A DNA stretch of 64,000 bases from Scatophagus argus. Its lineage: Eukaryota; Chordata; Actinopteri; Scatophagidae. A program made the position numbers and the translations under genes. The notes beneath the pieces are model-generated. The model had not been told where the DNA came from and made no database searches. It saw only the letters and a list, made by a program, of their open reading frames with translations. The stretch lies in the NCBI RefSeq assembly GCF_020382885.2, contig NC_058496.1:1087001-1151000 (forward strand), given 5' to 3'. Shown here one piece after another: positions 10,669-23,983 of the stretch (positions are counted from its first letter, which is position 1; each line of letters starts with the position of its first letter).

Positions 10669-13600
10669 ATGGAGACGGAAGGCAGCCAGAGCAGTCTGTC
10701 CACCACGGACTCCCCTCACGACCCCTGGTAACGGACACAAACTTTCTTTTTACATAATTGTGGCGTTTTGCGGCAGGAGTCTGGTGTGCAGCCAGACTCA
10801 CACCTCCACACGTCTAAAACCCGGGATGAGACACTCGCAGAGTCCGTCTTTACCTCCAGTTTTACACTTTGAAAACCTCAATAAGAAGTTTGTCTCACCG
10901 TGTGAGTTAACCTCACTCAGTCCTGCCCCTGTCAGTATGTACATTTAGCATATTTTCTCTCTTTTTTCCCACAGCAAAATGTTCATAGGTGGACTCAGCT
11001 GGCAGACAACACAAGGTAAATCTCTTTCCACCAGGAGCTCTCACAAAATGCCACCGTGTGTTTAAAAGTCCTGGCGTGGATCAGACGGAGCTGTGTTTCT
11101 TAATATTTCTGTTTGCTAACACTGAATTTGTTTACTTGTATTCACTCTTTTGAATATGAATTCAGGCTGAATGCAGCCATTCAGAACTCCCACAGAATGA
11201 ATGAGTGCTTCTTTAATTTGAAAAAGGGTGAAATCAGATTATTCAGTTTTCACAAAATGGTGAGAGAGTTTAGTGGAAATTATCAGGCGGTTTCACGTCT
11301 TTCGAGTCCACACATTCGGCTGAAAACTGTGTGAAGTTTGGTGAGTGAAATCTCAGCAGAGTGAAAAATCTCTGCGGCCAGACTTCTTGCTGATTTTCTG
11401 TTGAAAGGTTTCCTGTTGACCTGTTGATTGTCTCGTTGTGTCCTCCCAGAGGGTTTGAAGGAGTACTTCTGCAAGTACGGCGAGGTGAAGGAGTGTATGG
11501 TGATGCGAGATCCGGTTACTAAGCGCTCGAGGTGAGGGAGCTGAAAGTTTATCTGACCTCCGTGATTCCTCCCTGCTCGTCGTTACATGTCAACATCAGT
11601 TTCTGTGTCATTAATACCTCCTCCCCCTCCCTGGTGTCCGCAGAGGGTTTGGATTCGTCACCTTTGTCGATCAGGCCGGCGTGGATAAAGTTTTGGCCCA
11701 AACCCGCCACGAGCTGGACTCCAAAACAGTGAGTTCTCTGTGTTTACTTCCCACCACCGGCTAATCCCGTTGCACAGTGTTTGATCAGTGGATTTCCCAA
11801 TAATCTGCCCGAGAGGTTGTGTTTGTGCTGCCACACCTCACATGTGAGTGTGTCGCCCAGTGTCCATTTCCATAGAAACAAGGGGAAGCTCTCAGCGCCC
11901 AAAAACTTTGTTCCTGCTTCTTTTTTTTTCTCCATCCCCAAGAGGCAGAATCGACCCCCCCACCAAAAGAAAAAGTCTCTCAGTTGAAACCCGTGAATGC
12001 AACCTGAAACCATCGAGGTGTGAAAGCGGCAACAAACAAACTCCCACAGCTTCCTGTCAGGGAGAATAAAACTGAAGATTTCACCTGTGTGAATTCTAAC
12101 TTGAAATGTATTAATCGCCTGTGTTGCTGTGTGCGTGCGTGTGTGCGCGCGCGTGTGTGTGTGTGTGTGTCTTTGTCAGTAATGAATGTGGGCCGGTCTG
12201 GGAACAATGTGGCCCGTTGGTCACCATAGGGACCGCTGCCCCCGCCTCTCTCCTCTGTGGGAGTGGTGATGGCTGCTGCGGGTTAGTCACTGTATTGAAA
12301 TGAGGGGAGCCCGTTTCTTCTTTCCCCTTTTGTGCTCTGACTGATGCACCTTCTCCAGCCTGTGGAGGATAAGTGGAGGCGCTGGGGAGGGAACGAAGCG
12401 GCTGGGAAGGAAATGAGTCTGAAACTGTCAGCGCCGGTCTGACGGGGAGAAGACTTGGTGGTGTCCGCACCAGTGGCCTGCTGCCACAGTGTAGTGTCAC
12501 TTGCAGGCACCACAGCTATGACAAGTAGCGCCATCATGGTTGGACGCCACTAACTCGCCATGGGGTTTGTTTCCATAGTGACCCCCCCCCTCACACACAC
12601 ACACACACATTTGAAGAATGGCTCTGTCACAAAAGGAAAAAAGGAAGATAACAATGCACATCATTTACAGTCAATTCTTGGACACCAGAAATCAGGACGG
12701 CACCGACACTCCCAGGGAGTGGAGGCCATGATGCCGTTTATCCTCGCATCGCCTCCTCTTATTAAATTTATTCATGGAAGACCCCACAGATGACGATTCC
12801 CCTTCTTTTTAATTTCTCCTCTCAACTTGTGCGTGTTAAGTGGGCGCGCAGCCCGGCGGGCCGTGGCGGCGCCGGCGGCTGGGTGTGTCGGCGAGCGTTT
12901 GGAGGCCTCGGTGATCAGCCACGGGGCCTTTGAGACGGCTCGCCCTGCCCCCCTCTCGCGCTCTCACGCAGGCAGGTTATCCTGTTAGAGAGCCCAGAGA
13001 AAAGTTCTCCAGTGGCAACAGAAAGAATGTGCCACGCTGCGACCGAGTGAGCCGCCGCGGCGCTGGAATTAACAGAGCTTTGCACAGCCGAGAGGCTAAA
13101 GAGCAAACACGGCGCTGCAGAGGAATTTATTGGTGCTTATTGTGTTGAAGGACAGATGCTGCCCGGTTTTGACGAGTGTAGGAAGGCAGGTTTTACTGTG
13201 ACTCGTGTAACTGCCCCTCTGGGTGCCCTCCCAGCTTCCTGCTGTCTGTAAAGTCAGCGGCGGCCGATGCAAACTGCACCTTTTGTGGGACAAAGTTTCC
13301 ATTCAGCCGCAGCTCCGAGGTGCACGGCGAACAGTTTTACAACAAAGTCAAACAGCTCTGTTCGCAGTTGCAACGTTTGTGGCCTCCGTTAACCGTTTCC
13401 ACTCCGAGTGGAAAGAAGAGTGGGGGTGGGTGGGGGCAGGATGACCCCATCTGTGATTAGTGTGGCTCTCCTGCCTAATAGGATTGGAGTCAACAAGCTT
13501 GAGTTGCTCCTCAGCGAGGTTGAGTGCTGCCCAGTCGGCATATTGTGTTGGGTGTGTTTCCAGCTCAGGCTGCGGCAGGCGTAGCTGGGATGTAGTTGGT

Positions 13601-14980
13601 TAAAGCAGATTGCCCCGATTTCCTAAACCTCCCTTGGATTTACGTCCAGCTTCTTCCCAGTTGCCTCGCTGTGAGGGTGGACACGTTCGGCCTTGAATGT
13701 CGCTCGTAAGGTTTTCTAATTTAAAGATCCAAGCAGGTTTGTTAAAACCTTATTTTGTGTCCAGTGCGTTTTTTCCCCCACAAAAAGTTTCAATTAAAGT
13801 TCCATTCTGTGTGTTTGGAGGCTTCAGGTTTTCACATCACACTTGTACGATGGCCTGTGATTGGCTGGTAAACTGATGTCACAAATCACGCTAATACAAA
13901 AATGTGTTAATCTCAGATTTTAGGTAAGTACAAGGAAACTTCCTTCCTGCAGCAGCTGAATGTGAACGCGAAGCTCAAACATCCTGCTGATGTGACAACA
14001 AAACGAAATAAAATCGATATGTCAGTGTGTCGATGTTCATGAGGTGAGAACCGTGACGGTGAATTTTGGCATTGGAAAAAGTTGCATTTGCACCAAAAAT
14101 TAAAATGCGTCAAAGACCTTTTTTTTCCAGTTCCAAGTATTTGTTTCAGTGCCAAAGGAAGTGTTTTGAATACAAAGGTTTAAATTCTTCCGTTTAAGTT
14201 CAAGTTCTATTTTCAATGCCAAAGTTCACTTTCCTCGTTCTAACCTCACAGATTCTGGCCTGCCACAGGTCTGTTGATACTGATGTATGTGTTGACCAAT
14301 ATGAAACCTTCCTTTTGTTTTTACAGAATATGAAGCAAAAAAGAAACATATTTGAGTATATAAATATTAAACTCTTAGCGAAGTTTATTGTTTCGGTGCA
14401 CTGATGTCACTTTGGATGATAGCTTCTTGTTAAAGCTTTAAATGTCCTGCCTGCATTACATATCACTGTCACTCGTGTCACAAAACCTGAACTGAAAAGC
14501 TAAGCATTGAAACATTTGTATTTGAAAAGGCTCTTTTGTCCTGAAACAAATATTTGGCATTGAAAAACGTTCTACAGATGTTTAATGTCAATAAAAACAT
14601 TTTTATTTTTCATTGGTCCTTTTTTCAGGGCCATATATTTGTTTCAGTGACAATGCAACTTTTTTTTATATACAAATGTTTCAATGCCAACATTTTCTTT
14701 TTCAGTGCAGGTTTTATTTTCAATGCCAAATTTTATTTTGAGTGCTAAAGCTCGCTGTTCTCTCCCCATAGATTTTGTCCTATCACAGATGTACAGATCG
14801 GTACTGGTGTATATGTTGTCCGATGTGAAACCTCAACTAACTTTATTTAAACAGCAGCTTTAAAAACAGAAGCCCAGCAGAAGCCAAAGATTATTCCCTG
14901 AAACCAGAAGAAGCGATTTGACGATCAGAGCCACAGTTTCCTGATCTCTGACGTGCTGTGTGCAGCCATGTGTTTGATTC

Positions 14981-15016
<36 letters not shown>

Positions 15017-15626
15017 TGAATGTGCACAGGAGTGTTGGACTTCAGGAGGGTTGGTGACCGGAGGTGACTATCAGAGTAGTCTTAGCCACCATAGAAACTA
15101 AACAGTAGACTCTGCATCTGATCCTCCAGTCTTAGCCTCATAGTCTTCTCACTCTGCTCAGTAGAACAGAAGAAATGATCGAGAACAAACTTGCGGTGAT
15201 GTCGACTCTTATTCGAGTAGAAACAACACTGTTGGCCTCGCGCTGGTAAACGCATGCGGTTTACCACAGAGGCTTTAGCTCTCTACTGTAGTTCAACTCT
15301 ACCCTGTCATGGTTTCGGACTAATCTTAGCGCTGTACTGTCTCACCATCTGTTAGTGTAACTGCAGTACAGTGTGGAGTAGTCTAGTTGTTCTCTAGCTC
15401 CGGTAGACCAGCGTAGACTAATATAGAGGTCTGAGATTCCAGTCTGTGATTGCATCCTCATGGCATGGTGTGGTTCTCTCTGCAGCCTTAACCCGCGGGC
15501 GCGGCCACATTGTGTTTGAACTTATTCTGTTTGTAGCTGTGGAGTTGAGAGTCTCCTGGGTGTGAGGAGCTGCAGGGTAGAGGACGATCCGGATCAGCTA
15601 AACCGATGAGCCGCCGTCACAAGCAA

Positions 15627-15666
<40 letters not shown>

Positions 15667-16811
15667 ACTGGACTGTGTGGATCTGCTGCCGTCCCTGTGC
15701 TCTGGTTGTCCCGTCCTCGCCGTCTTTCCGACGCCCCCCGTCCTCCTCGCCGAGCCGAGGTGCGTTTGTGTGATTGTAGCGCCTGTGTGAGATTCCAGGA
15801 GATCACATGTCACATGATGGTGACGAGACAAGCTGGGCATTCCCAGGCATTCCTGCATCTTTTTCCCAACAAGCTTTTATCCCTGATGTAAGCTTGCAGT
15901 AAGTTCGGTGACGACGCGACTCTTTTAAAGGGCTGTTTCACCCGATTAGTGAAAGCAGAAGAAGAAGGCCGACGCTCACAGCTGTGAGAAATGACACAAA
16001 CACAAACAACGCCACACTCAGTGTGTGTGAACCTCAACACAAACACACACTTTGACGTGTTTGCCAAACAGATTGATAACACACTCACATGCAGAGTTAT
16101 GGCGCTCATTTGATTTACTTGAGTATTTTTACATTTTCTCCCACTTTAAACTTCCCCTCCTCTGCGTTTTGCTCAGACGGACGATTTAATGTTTCGCAGC
16201 TTTAATCAGATTTGTTGTGTGGAGGCTCACAGACTTTTTCCTTCATTGACACGGTGGACACGACAGCAGCAGGCTCCGCCTCCTCCTCATTCCTCTTCTC
16301 CTTCTCCTTCTTCTTTGTTTCACAGGTGGATTAAAGATGCATTCCGCCTGCTTCTGTATCAGAGTGTGTTCAACTAAGGCAGTTCGGCTTTGTGTTATTG
16401 GCTCTGTTTATCAGCTAGAGTGTCATTATCAGGTGATAACCGATCTGCCCGACGTGTCGTACATCGCGAACCTGGAGCGACTGCAGACCGCCAGGCGGCT
16501 GCAGCAGAGCCGACTTATTGACAGAAATTCTCTGGTTCCAATAACTGGAAAAATCAGAGCATCAGATCGGCTAATCGATCCCTGCGTCGTTCCTATGGAA
16601 ACTGCTTTATGGATGATCCACAGTGACTTTGTTTCTGAACAGACTTTTGTGTTACGAGAGGAAGACCTCGTTCTGCCTCAGGGCCGAGCGCTTCATCCGA
16701 TTATCCTGAAAATCAGACGAGCTGCGCTTTTCTGATCAGAGCGAAATGTGTCGTAATGTTTGATTTTCAAGTGATTTTCAACATCATCAGCATCCTTCTT
16801 TAGGTCCCCAC

Positions 16812-16876
<65 letters not shown>

Positions 16877-16986
16877 ATACACAACACAATACACACACAC
16901 ACTCACACACACACTCACACATACACAACACAACACACTCACACATACACTCACACATACACAACACAACACACTCACACATACAC

Positions 16987-17022
<36 letters not shown>

Positions 17023-19281
17023 TGGGCAGGCAGGACGTGTTCTGAGCTCAGTCTGCTGTCTGGACCGGGTTGTGATCTGGTGTCAGTCTGTTTTCATCAC
17101 GGCGTCGCTTCAGGACGACAGGAGGACAACATGGCTGTGATGTCATCACGTGTTTCATGACATGACGCTAAGCAACGCTTGTTTTTCCTCTCCGCAGATC
17201 GACCCGAAGGTGGCTTTCCCTCGCAGAGCTCAGCCTAAGGTGAGTGAGTGTGTGTGTGTGTGTGGAATCAGGTCTAATGCTGACATCACCTGTTGTGTGG
17301 TTGTGTGTGGTTGTGTGTTAACAAACACTCGTGCTGAGCGTCCGTATTGAGTTTCTGCTCCACTTCATCCTTCCTGGTGTGATGAGCGAATTTCCCACGA
17401 GCGAGTCCGTCATGTTGTTTTTCTGCTTCCTGGTTCTGATCACAAAGTTTCGGCACAAACACTGGACGTCCAAAGTATTTGTTGTCCTGTTGGAAGTTTA
17501 AGTTCCACCCAAAGAAAGTTGCAACGGCTGAGAGAAAAGAAATCGTTTTGTGCTTAAAAACTGTCATTAAATGTCTTTTAAGTACAAATGAAATAATCTA
17601 CGTCACCTTTTCCGACAGAATGTTTTAAGGCCTTTTTAAAGACACGACTGAATTAAAAATGAAGGCCACAACAGACGGTAACAGACGGTAACAGACTGTT
17701 TCCTCCTCTTCCAGCTAGTGACTCGGACCAAGAAGATCTTTGTGGGCGGCCTGTCAGTGAACACAACCATCGAGGACGTCAAGCAGTACTTTGACCAGTT
17801 TGGGAAGGTGAGTGATGTTTAACAGAGCGTTAAGGTTGTCGCTCTGAGGCGAAAACGGGATGAAGTTTGTCAGCTCGAGCGGATTCAGAGACTTCGCAGC
17901 TCGGCCGAGTCTGATTCACCACAAAGTGTCTGAGAAAAACTTCACTCGGACGCGAAGGGGTTACTGCGAGGAGGGCGAGAAAACGCTTGGAGAGGGCGGG
18001 GAGGGAAAACTAACGAGGCTCAGAGGCTCCGGGAGCAGCAGGCGAAGTTAGAGAGGGGGGGAGGAGGGGGGAGAAAAGTTTTGTAGTGAGTGTGTGGTGA
18101 TGGCGAGGAAGGAGGAGGGATTATCAGAATCTGAATTAATCTGATGTAACAGCTGCTCCTACCCACAACCCCCTCCTGGCCCGTTACCGTGGTGACCCGG
18201 CTCGCCCATTGTCCCCAAGTAATTCTGTGGGTGAGGAGTGGGGGTGGAGGGATGTCAGCATGTGAGTGCGTCGGGTGGGGGTCAGCTCAGGAGTTTAGCA
18301 ACAATAAGTCCACTGAATAAACTTCATTTTCTCCGTTTGGTTTTTCATATTCCTAAATGAAGTTTTGTTCTTAAATTCTGACTTGACAGCAGACGACAAA
18401 AGCCCAACGAGGGGAGGACGGGGGAGGGAGGGGAGCGGGTGAGGGCCTGAGTGAGAGGCGTAAGAGAGGGAACTGGGGCAAAGATGGGGGGGTGACGGGG
18501 GCCATTATGCCTCAGCACAAAGCTGGACAAATATTTTGTTATCTGGAAGTTTGTGTGCTGTCGGCGCTCCTGAACGCGCCTTCTGGCGTGTCGGTAACGC
18601 GTCCACGTCCACAAACCGGACCAAAGCTTGTCCAGGTGGACAAACTGCACTCAGAACTTTTCAAAGTCACACACACAGCGTTTCAGACGTTTCCGAGCAG
18701 TTTATTTCCAGCGCCGGAGGTTCGGCCCCAAGTCTCCCCGCGCTCCCTCCTCAATCATAACGCGAGATGAATTTTGTGGGGAGAGATATCGAGGGATGGA
18801 CGGCGAAATGTGGGCGCCAGCCATCCATGGAAGTTCCTGATTAGACTGCCTCACTGGACCCTTTGTGTCCCGTCCTGCTGAGGACAAAGGAGCACGGAGA
18901 GGGACGGGCAGGGGATAACGGGGAAGATGAGAGGTGGGGAAAAAAAGGCATGAGAGGGAATACTGTGCGCCATTAAAAATGTCCGCTGTTGTTTGGTGAA
19001 GTATGAAGCCGCCACGTGCAGTCGACAGGACTTCCTGTCCGTCTGCCGTGTTTTTTAGTGTCGGCTCAAAGTTTGATCTCCGGCACAAATCACGAAGCTT
19101 GCGATCGGCGCTCCTTCTCGACCCCTTCGCTCCTCGTGGCAGCGTGAGGCGTTCAGGCGTCTTGGATCAAAGTGTCAGTCGACTGGCCAACCGGACGCAG
19201 TAACAGGTCCTCTTTCACACTGACGCTCCTCGCTCACCTTTGACCTTTCTGTAGGCAAACTGCCTGCTGGGGGTCCACACA

Positions 19282-19326
<45 letters not shown>

Positions 19327-20047
19327 TGTGCTGAGTGTGTGTCACTATGTGACTGTGACAAATCGTCCAGTGGAGCAGATCCAGTAAACTTATTATAGAC
19401 TGAGAGCACAGATTCATTTACCGAATGTTTACTTGAGTCAGACTGGACGGACAAACATGTCAGCTTGTGTCAGGACAGAAAGAAACTCTGGTTGTGTGTG
19501 TGTGTGTGTGTGACACCTGTGTCTCTGCTCCATAAAGGGGGGCTGGGCTGGAGGGAGAGAGGTCAAAGGGAGAGGAGGAGGAGGAGGAGGAGGAGGAGGA
19601 GGAATTATGGCCGACTGTGCCAACAAACAAAGCCTCCAGGCCTCTTTGTTCTCCCTTTGTCTCCTCTTTCTCCTCCCTCTCCACTTTGACCCGATCTTTT
19701 CTTTTCTTTTCTTCGTCCCGCTCTCTTACAGGACTCTCTGTGCTCTCTTTCATATCTCCACCTGTCGCTCTCAGCCCTCATCCAGCCTCCACCTGCCCAC
19801 AGGACTCACCTTTCGGCTGTGCCCGGCAGCTCGTTTCCCTCTCTTCTCCCCCACCGCTCACAGGGCATATTTGATGTTGGCTCGAGCTCTTTTATATGGA
19901 CTTTTTTGTACAGTTGCCATGGGAATGTCAAACTTTGGAGCGCTGAAAGGATTATGTTCTGTCTGTGAGAGGAAGGATTGTGACTGGGGCAGTTTAGCAG
20001 CAAACTTCCAACTTTTCCTGCCAGCCGTTATGTGTGTAGGTGGAGGC

Positions 20048-20087
<40 letters not shown>

Positions 20088-23000
20088 GCTTGTCGTACAG
20101 TATATTTCTTCATATCTGCGCCCCCTCGGCCTCCTCTTTGTAACCTGTCTCCTCTTCCCCCTCCTCTCTGTCCATCTGTTGCTGAGCCTCCCTGCAGAAC
20201 TTGAGAAGGGCTGAGGTCAGGCAATATGCCACCGCATGGCGACGGGGGGAGAGCGGGAGCAAGCACCACCTTTAAAAGCTGTGTTGTCTGTTTGTCCCCC
20301 CTCAGGTCGACGATGCCATGCTCATGTTCGACAAGACCACCAACAGACACAGAGGTGAGCCGGACTGACCCCTCCCCCGCCCCCCTCGTCGTCCTCGCTC
20401 TCTTCCTCTCTTCCTCGGTTGCTACTCTTCCTCCAGGCCTTCCACCAGGTCTATTGATCCCCCTCCACCCCCCCACAGGCCTCCTTCCTGTGGGCTGAGC
20501 TGGAGGAGACGAACAGGGCTAGTCTAATTAGCCAGTCCGTTAATCTGGATCAGGATAAAGCCTCCTTAAGCACCTCCTCCCCACCCTGGGACTGATCGAT
20601 TATGACAGCCTACCAGCTTTGCCGGGCCCTTCTGGCCAGGAAGGGAGGGAAGAAAGGATGAGTGCAGCACTGATGGAGGGGGGCGGGTGGAGGTGGGGGG
20701 GCCAACGTGTTAAGCGGCTATTACAGCGCCGATTACTGCAGGCTGTTAGCTGCACAGAAATGTTTCTGCTCATAAACACGCCTTGTCCTCGCCAGGGTTC
20801 GGCTTTGTGACGTTCGAGAACGAGGACGTGGTGGAGAAAGTGTGCGAGATCCACTTCCACGAGATCAACAACAAAATGGTGAGCGGCGGGATTTGTCTGA
20901 CGCGTTCATCAGAAACGAAACAGGAAAGGTGCTGATGTGTCTTCTGTCTGTGGAACAGGTGGAGTGTAAGAAGGCTCAGCCCAAGGAGGTGATGTCCCCC
21001 ACGGGCTCCGCCAGGGGGCGCTCTCGGGTGATGCCCTATGGAATGGACGCCTTCATGCTGGGCATTGGTATGCTGGGTAAGGTAATATTGATCAGGACAG
21101 GAAGGATGTGGCGGCTGCTCTAAAGGTCAGCTGGCGCCTCGCGGGGGCAGCTGACCACCGAGCCGAGCGGAACCGAGTACACTTACTCAGCTAATCAAGT
21201 ACTTGTACTCCACCGCGTCGCAGAGGGAAATGTTTTACTTTACTCGATTAACCTGACAGCTCGAGTTACTTTACAGATTGAGGATTTTACACACAAATAA
21301 AAATCTGAAGTAGTGATGTAAATTAAAGTACCAAAGTACAGCTGAAACTACTGTGGTCACCCTAAACCCTAAACCCTAACCCTAACCCTGGTCATCATTT
21401 TACTGCATCAGGCACTTTTATGTTTAACACTTAGAGTACATTTCACTGATTAAACTTACATAATTAACATTATCACTGCAGTACTTGTGACAGAGTATTT
21501 TTACTATGTGGTGGTGGTACTTTTATTTCAGTAAATCTGAGTACTTCCTTCAGAACTTTTGTTCCACGCAGTGCAGTTAAATGTACTCTGTGTACTCTGA
21601 ATACTTTGTCACTCACAAGGGGCAGGCTAAAAACATAAAGATCAAAGTCAGTCAATCAATCAATCAATCAGTCAATCAGTCATTTGACAATCAACTGACG
21701 ACATTTTTCATACGAGTGACACAAGTTGTCAGCAGAAACACAGGAACCGTGCATGTAAATAAACTGACAAATCAATAAAGTTGAGTTAAAAGCAGATTAA
21801 AACAGCAGCTCGTGAGTTTGTGTTAAAAACAGGAACTGAAGTATTTCTGATCAGCTGATCAGAAATAAAACAACAGAAGCACTCGAGGCCAAACACACCC
21901 TGACTGAGTTACACTGAGACACTTCCCACAATGCATCCCGTTAGACCCCAAAGCCCAGATAGTCCTGATGACCTCACTGTGACATCATCAGGGTTGTTTT
22001 TAGTTGAACTTTGCTAAAAGCCCCCTGCAGGTGTTTTCACCCCTCGAGGCGAGTAAACATTAGTGGAATGAACAGACTGCAGTCACGCTGCCACCTGCTG
22101 TCCAGTGTGAGAACAGCAGCTGTGATCAGACCGTGTAGATCAGAGGACACGTCACAACACTGCTGGTGTGTGTGTGAAGGCTGTTCTGAGGTCAGCTGTC
22201 CAGGTGTCAGCTTGTGTACAAAGGAAATCAGTGTGTAATGTGCACTGCTGAGAGTGAACACAAGACAAAGACAGTAATCCGCTCAGTCCGGTCCGTGTGA
22301 AGACATCCAGTCCTCAGGTGTCCGGTTTCACCCACCTGCACAGGCTGTACCAGGTGCCACAGACAGGGGGCAGCACAGCCGCACACCTGCCACACCTGAG
22401 GAACAGGTGTGGCAGCTGTTCTCTTCCAACACATCTCTGAGTTTGTCTCTCACTGACGCACTTTTCCTCCAAGTCATTCCAACAGGAAAATGTGTGACAA
22501 AGGATGACTCAGTACCACAAGATGAAATAATTATCATCACTCTGAGAAGGTTTTTGATTACGTGAGAACATTCTTGCGTTACTCACAGTGTTTTCTCCTC
22601 ACATGGGCAGAACTGGGCGTCCATCTTAACTCTGCACGGTGCCAGATGTTGTCGTGTCAGCCGTGAGCCAGATGTTAACGGAGAGTTTGTTTCCACAGGT
22701 TATCCAGGCTTTCAGACTGCGACCTACACCAGTCGGAGCTACGCCGGCATCACTCCTGGCTACACCTACCAGTTCCCTGGTAATCACCGCACACCTCCTG
22801 CTCCTGACACACACGAGCTAAGATAACCACGCAGCCACGTTTAGTTAGCACGTGTTCGCTGCCGCAGGTGTACGCTGAGCCGTAAAACACCTGAATGTCT
22901 CGACAGGTGAAAGCACAGACTCTAAAATCATCCTCAAACACTCACTACAGTCAGTGAAATGAACCTCATCAAAACAAATACACACAGAAACTGTGGCCTG

Positions 23001-23935
23001 ATGGGGGCGCCAGAGGAAAAGTCGGAGGAGCATCAAAGTAATTAGAATTATCCTCTGGAGACCATGAACACACCATGTGGACAAAAGTATTGGGACAACT
23101 CTTTATTATTTAGTCCAGGCGTGGTGTGGGCCTGTTCCTCAGGGTTTGGGCTCGGCCCCTGACTTCCACTGAAGGGAAATCTTAATGCTTCAGCATACCA
23201 AGACATTTTGGACAATGCTATGCTTCCAACTGACCGCACAAATGCTCTACTGCATGAATGGGCACAAATCCCCACAGAAACACTCCAACATGTTGTGGAA
23301 AGCCTTCACAGAAGAGTGGAAGCTGTTAGAGCTGCAAAGCTGTCTGTGTGTTTACAATGAGACGTCATTAAAGTCCCTGTTGGCGTGATGGGCAGATGTC
23401 CCAATACTTTTGTCCATGTAGTGTATCTCAAGCAAATATCACAGCAATCCTTCAGATCTTTGTAAAGAAACTTCACTCTAAACACGAACCAAACAGGATG
23501 GTTTTGGTGTCTGTGCTGGGCAGCTGTGTGTGACAGGAGACACACAGTCACAAATACAAACGTGTCCATAGGAGGACCCGAAACCCTGCAAGTGGAAAGG
23601 CTGCTTGTAAATATCAGGGAGCGGAGAAACATCTGCTTAGCTAGTGTGTGTGAGTGAGTGTGTGTGAGTGAGTGAGTGTGTGTGTGCGTAGACTTGTACT
23701 TCTATCTCTGTGAGAACCAGTTTAGGATTGACTTGATGATTGGTCTTTTGTCTTCTGTCACTTTCTGACAGACCATCAAAAGGTTCGAGGGTCCAGGGGT
23801 TTAACTGGGTTCAAGTCAGGATTAGGGTTCAGGTTAGCTTTGGGTCAGGATTACATTTAGGTTGGTGTGGGACATGTCAGTGAAGGTCCTCACACATATA
23901 GAAGTACAACTGTGTGTGTGTGTGTGAATCTGTGT

Positions 23936-23983
<48 letters not shown>

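Larger units (their letters stand above)
17808..20305 (+). other. msi1 intron 6, candidate enhancer intron
   Basis: Intron 6 contains complex, non-repetitive blocks that look constrained: 18120-18240 (with CCCATTGTCCCC, a SOX-type CATTGT core at 18207-18212, next to GTTACCGTGGTGAC), 18700-18840, and 19860-20010 (with the X-box-like GTTGCCATGGGAAT at 19913-19926). In mouse a neural enhancer of Msi1 has been reported in the sixth intron. Equivalence to these blocks is only a suggestion. The intron also holds a CA run (19281-19324), a GGA run (19572-19603) and a CAG run (20051-20086). Confidence 0.35.

Noticed and set aside
12121-12303. Cysteine- and valine-rich frames over TG/CA microsatellites (also near 15600, 16800, 19200 and 23900)
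   Set aside because: These are translations of dinucleotide repeats.
16337-16735. 132-codon plus-strand frame in msi1 intron 4
   Set aside because: No recognised homology, no splice or promoter signals, and it lies within an intron of a same-strand gene.
19460-20476. Frames with poly-Ser, poly-Gln, poly-Ala or poly-Leu near 19500-20400
   Set aside because: They are shadows of GGA and CAG repeats inside msi1 intron 6; no exon borders support them.
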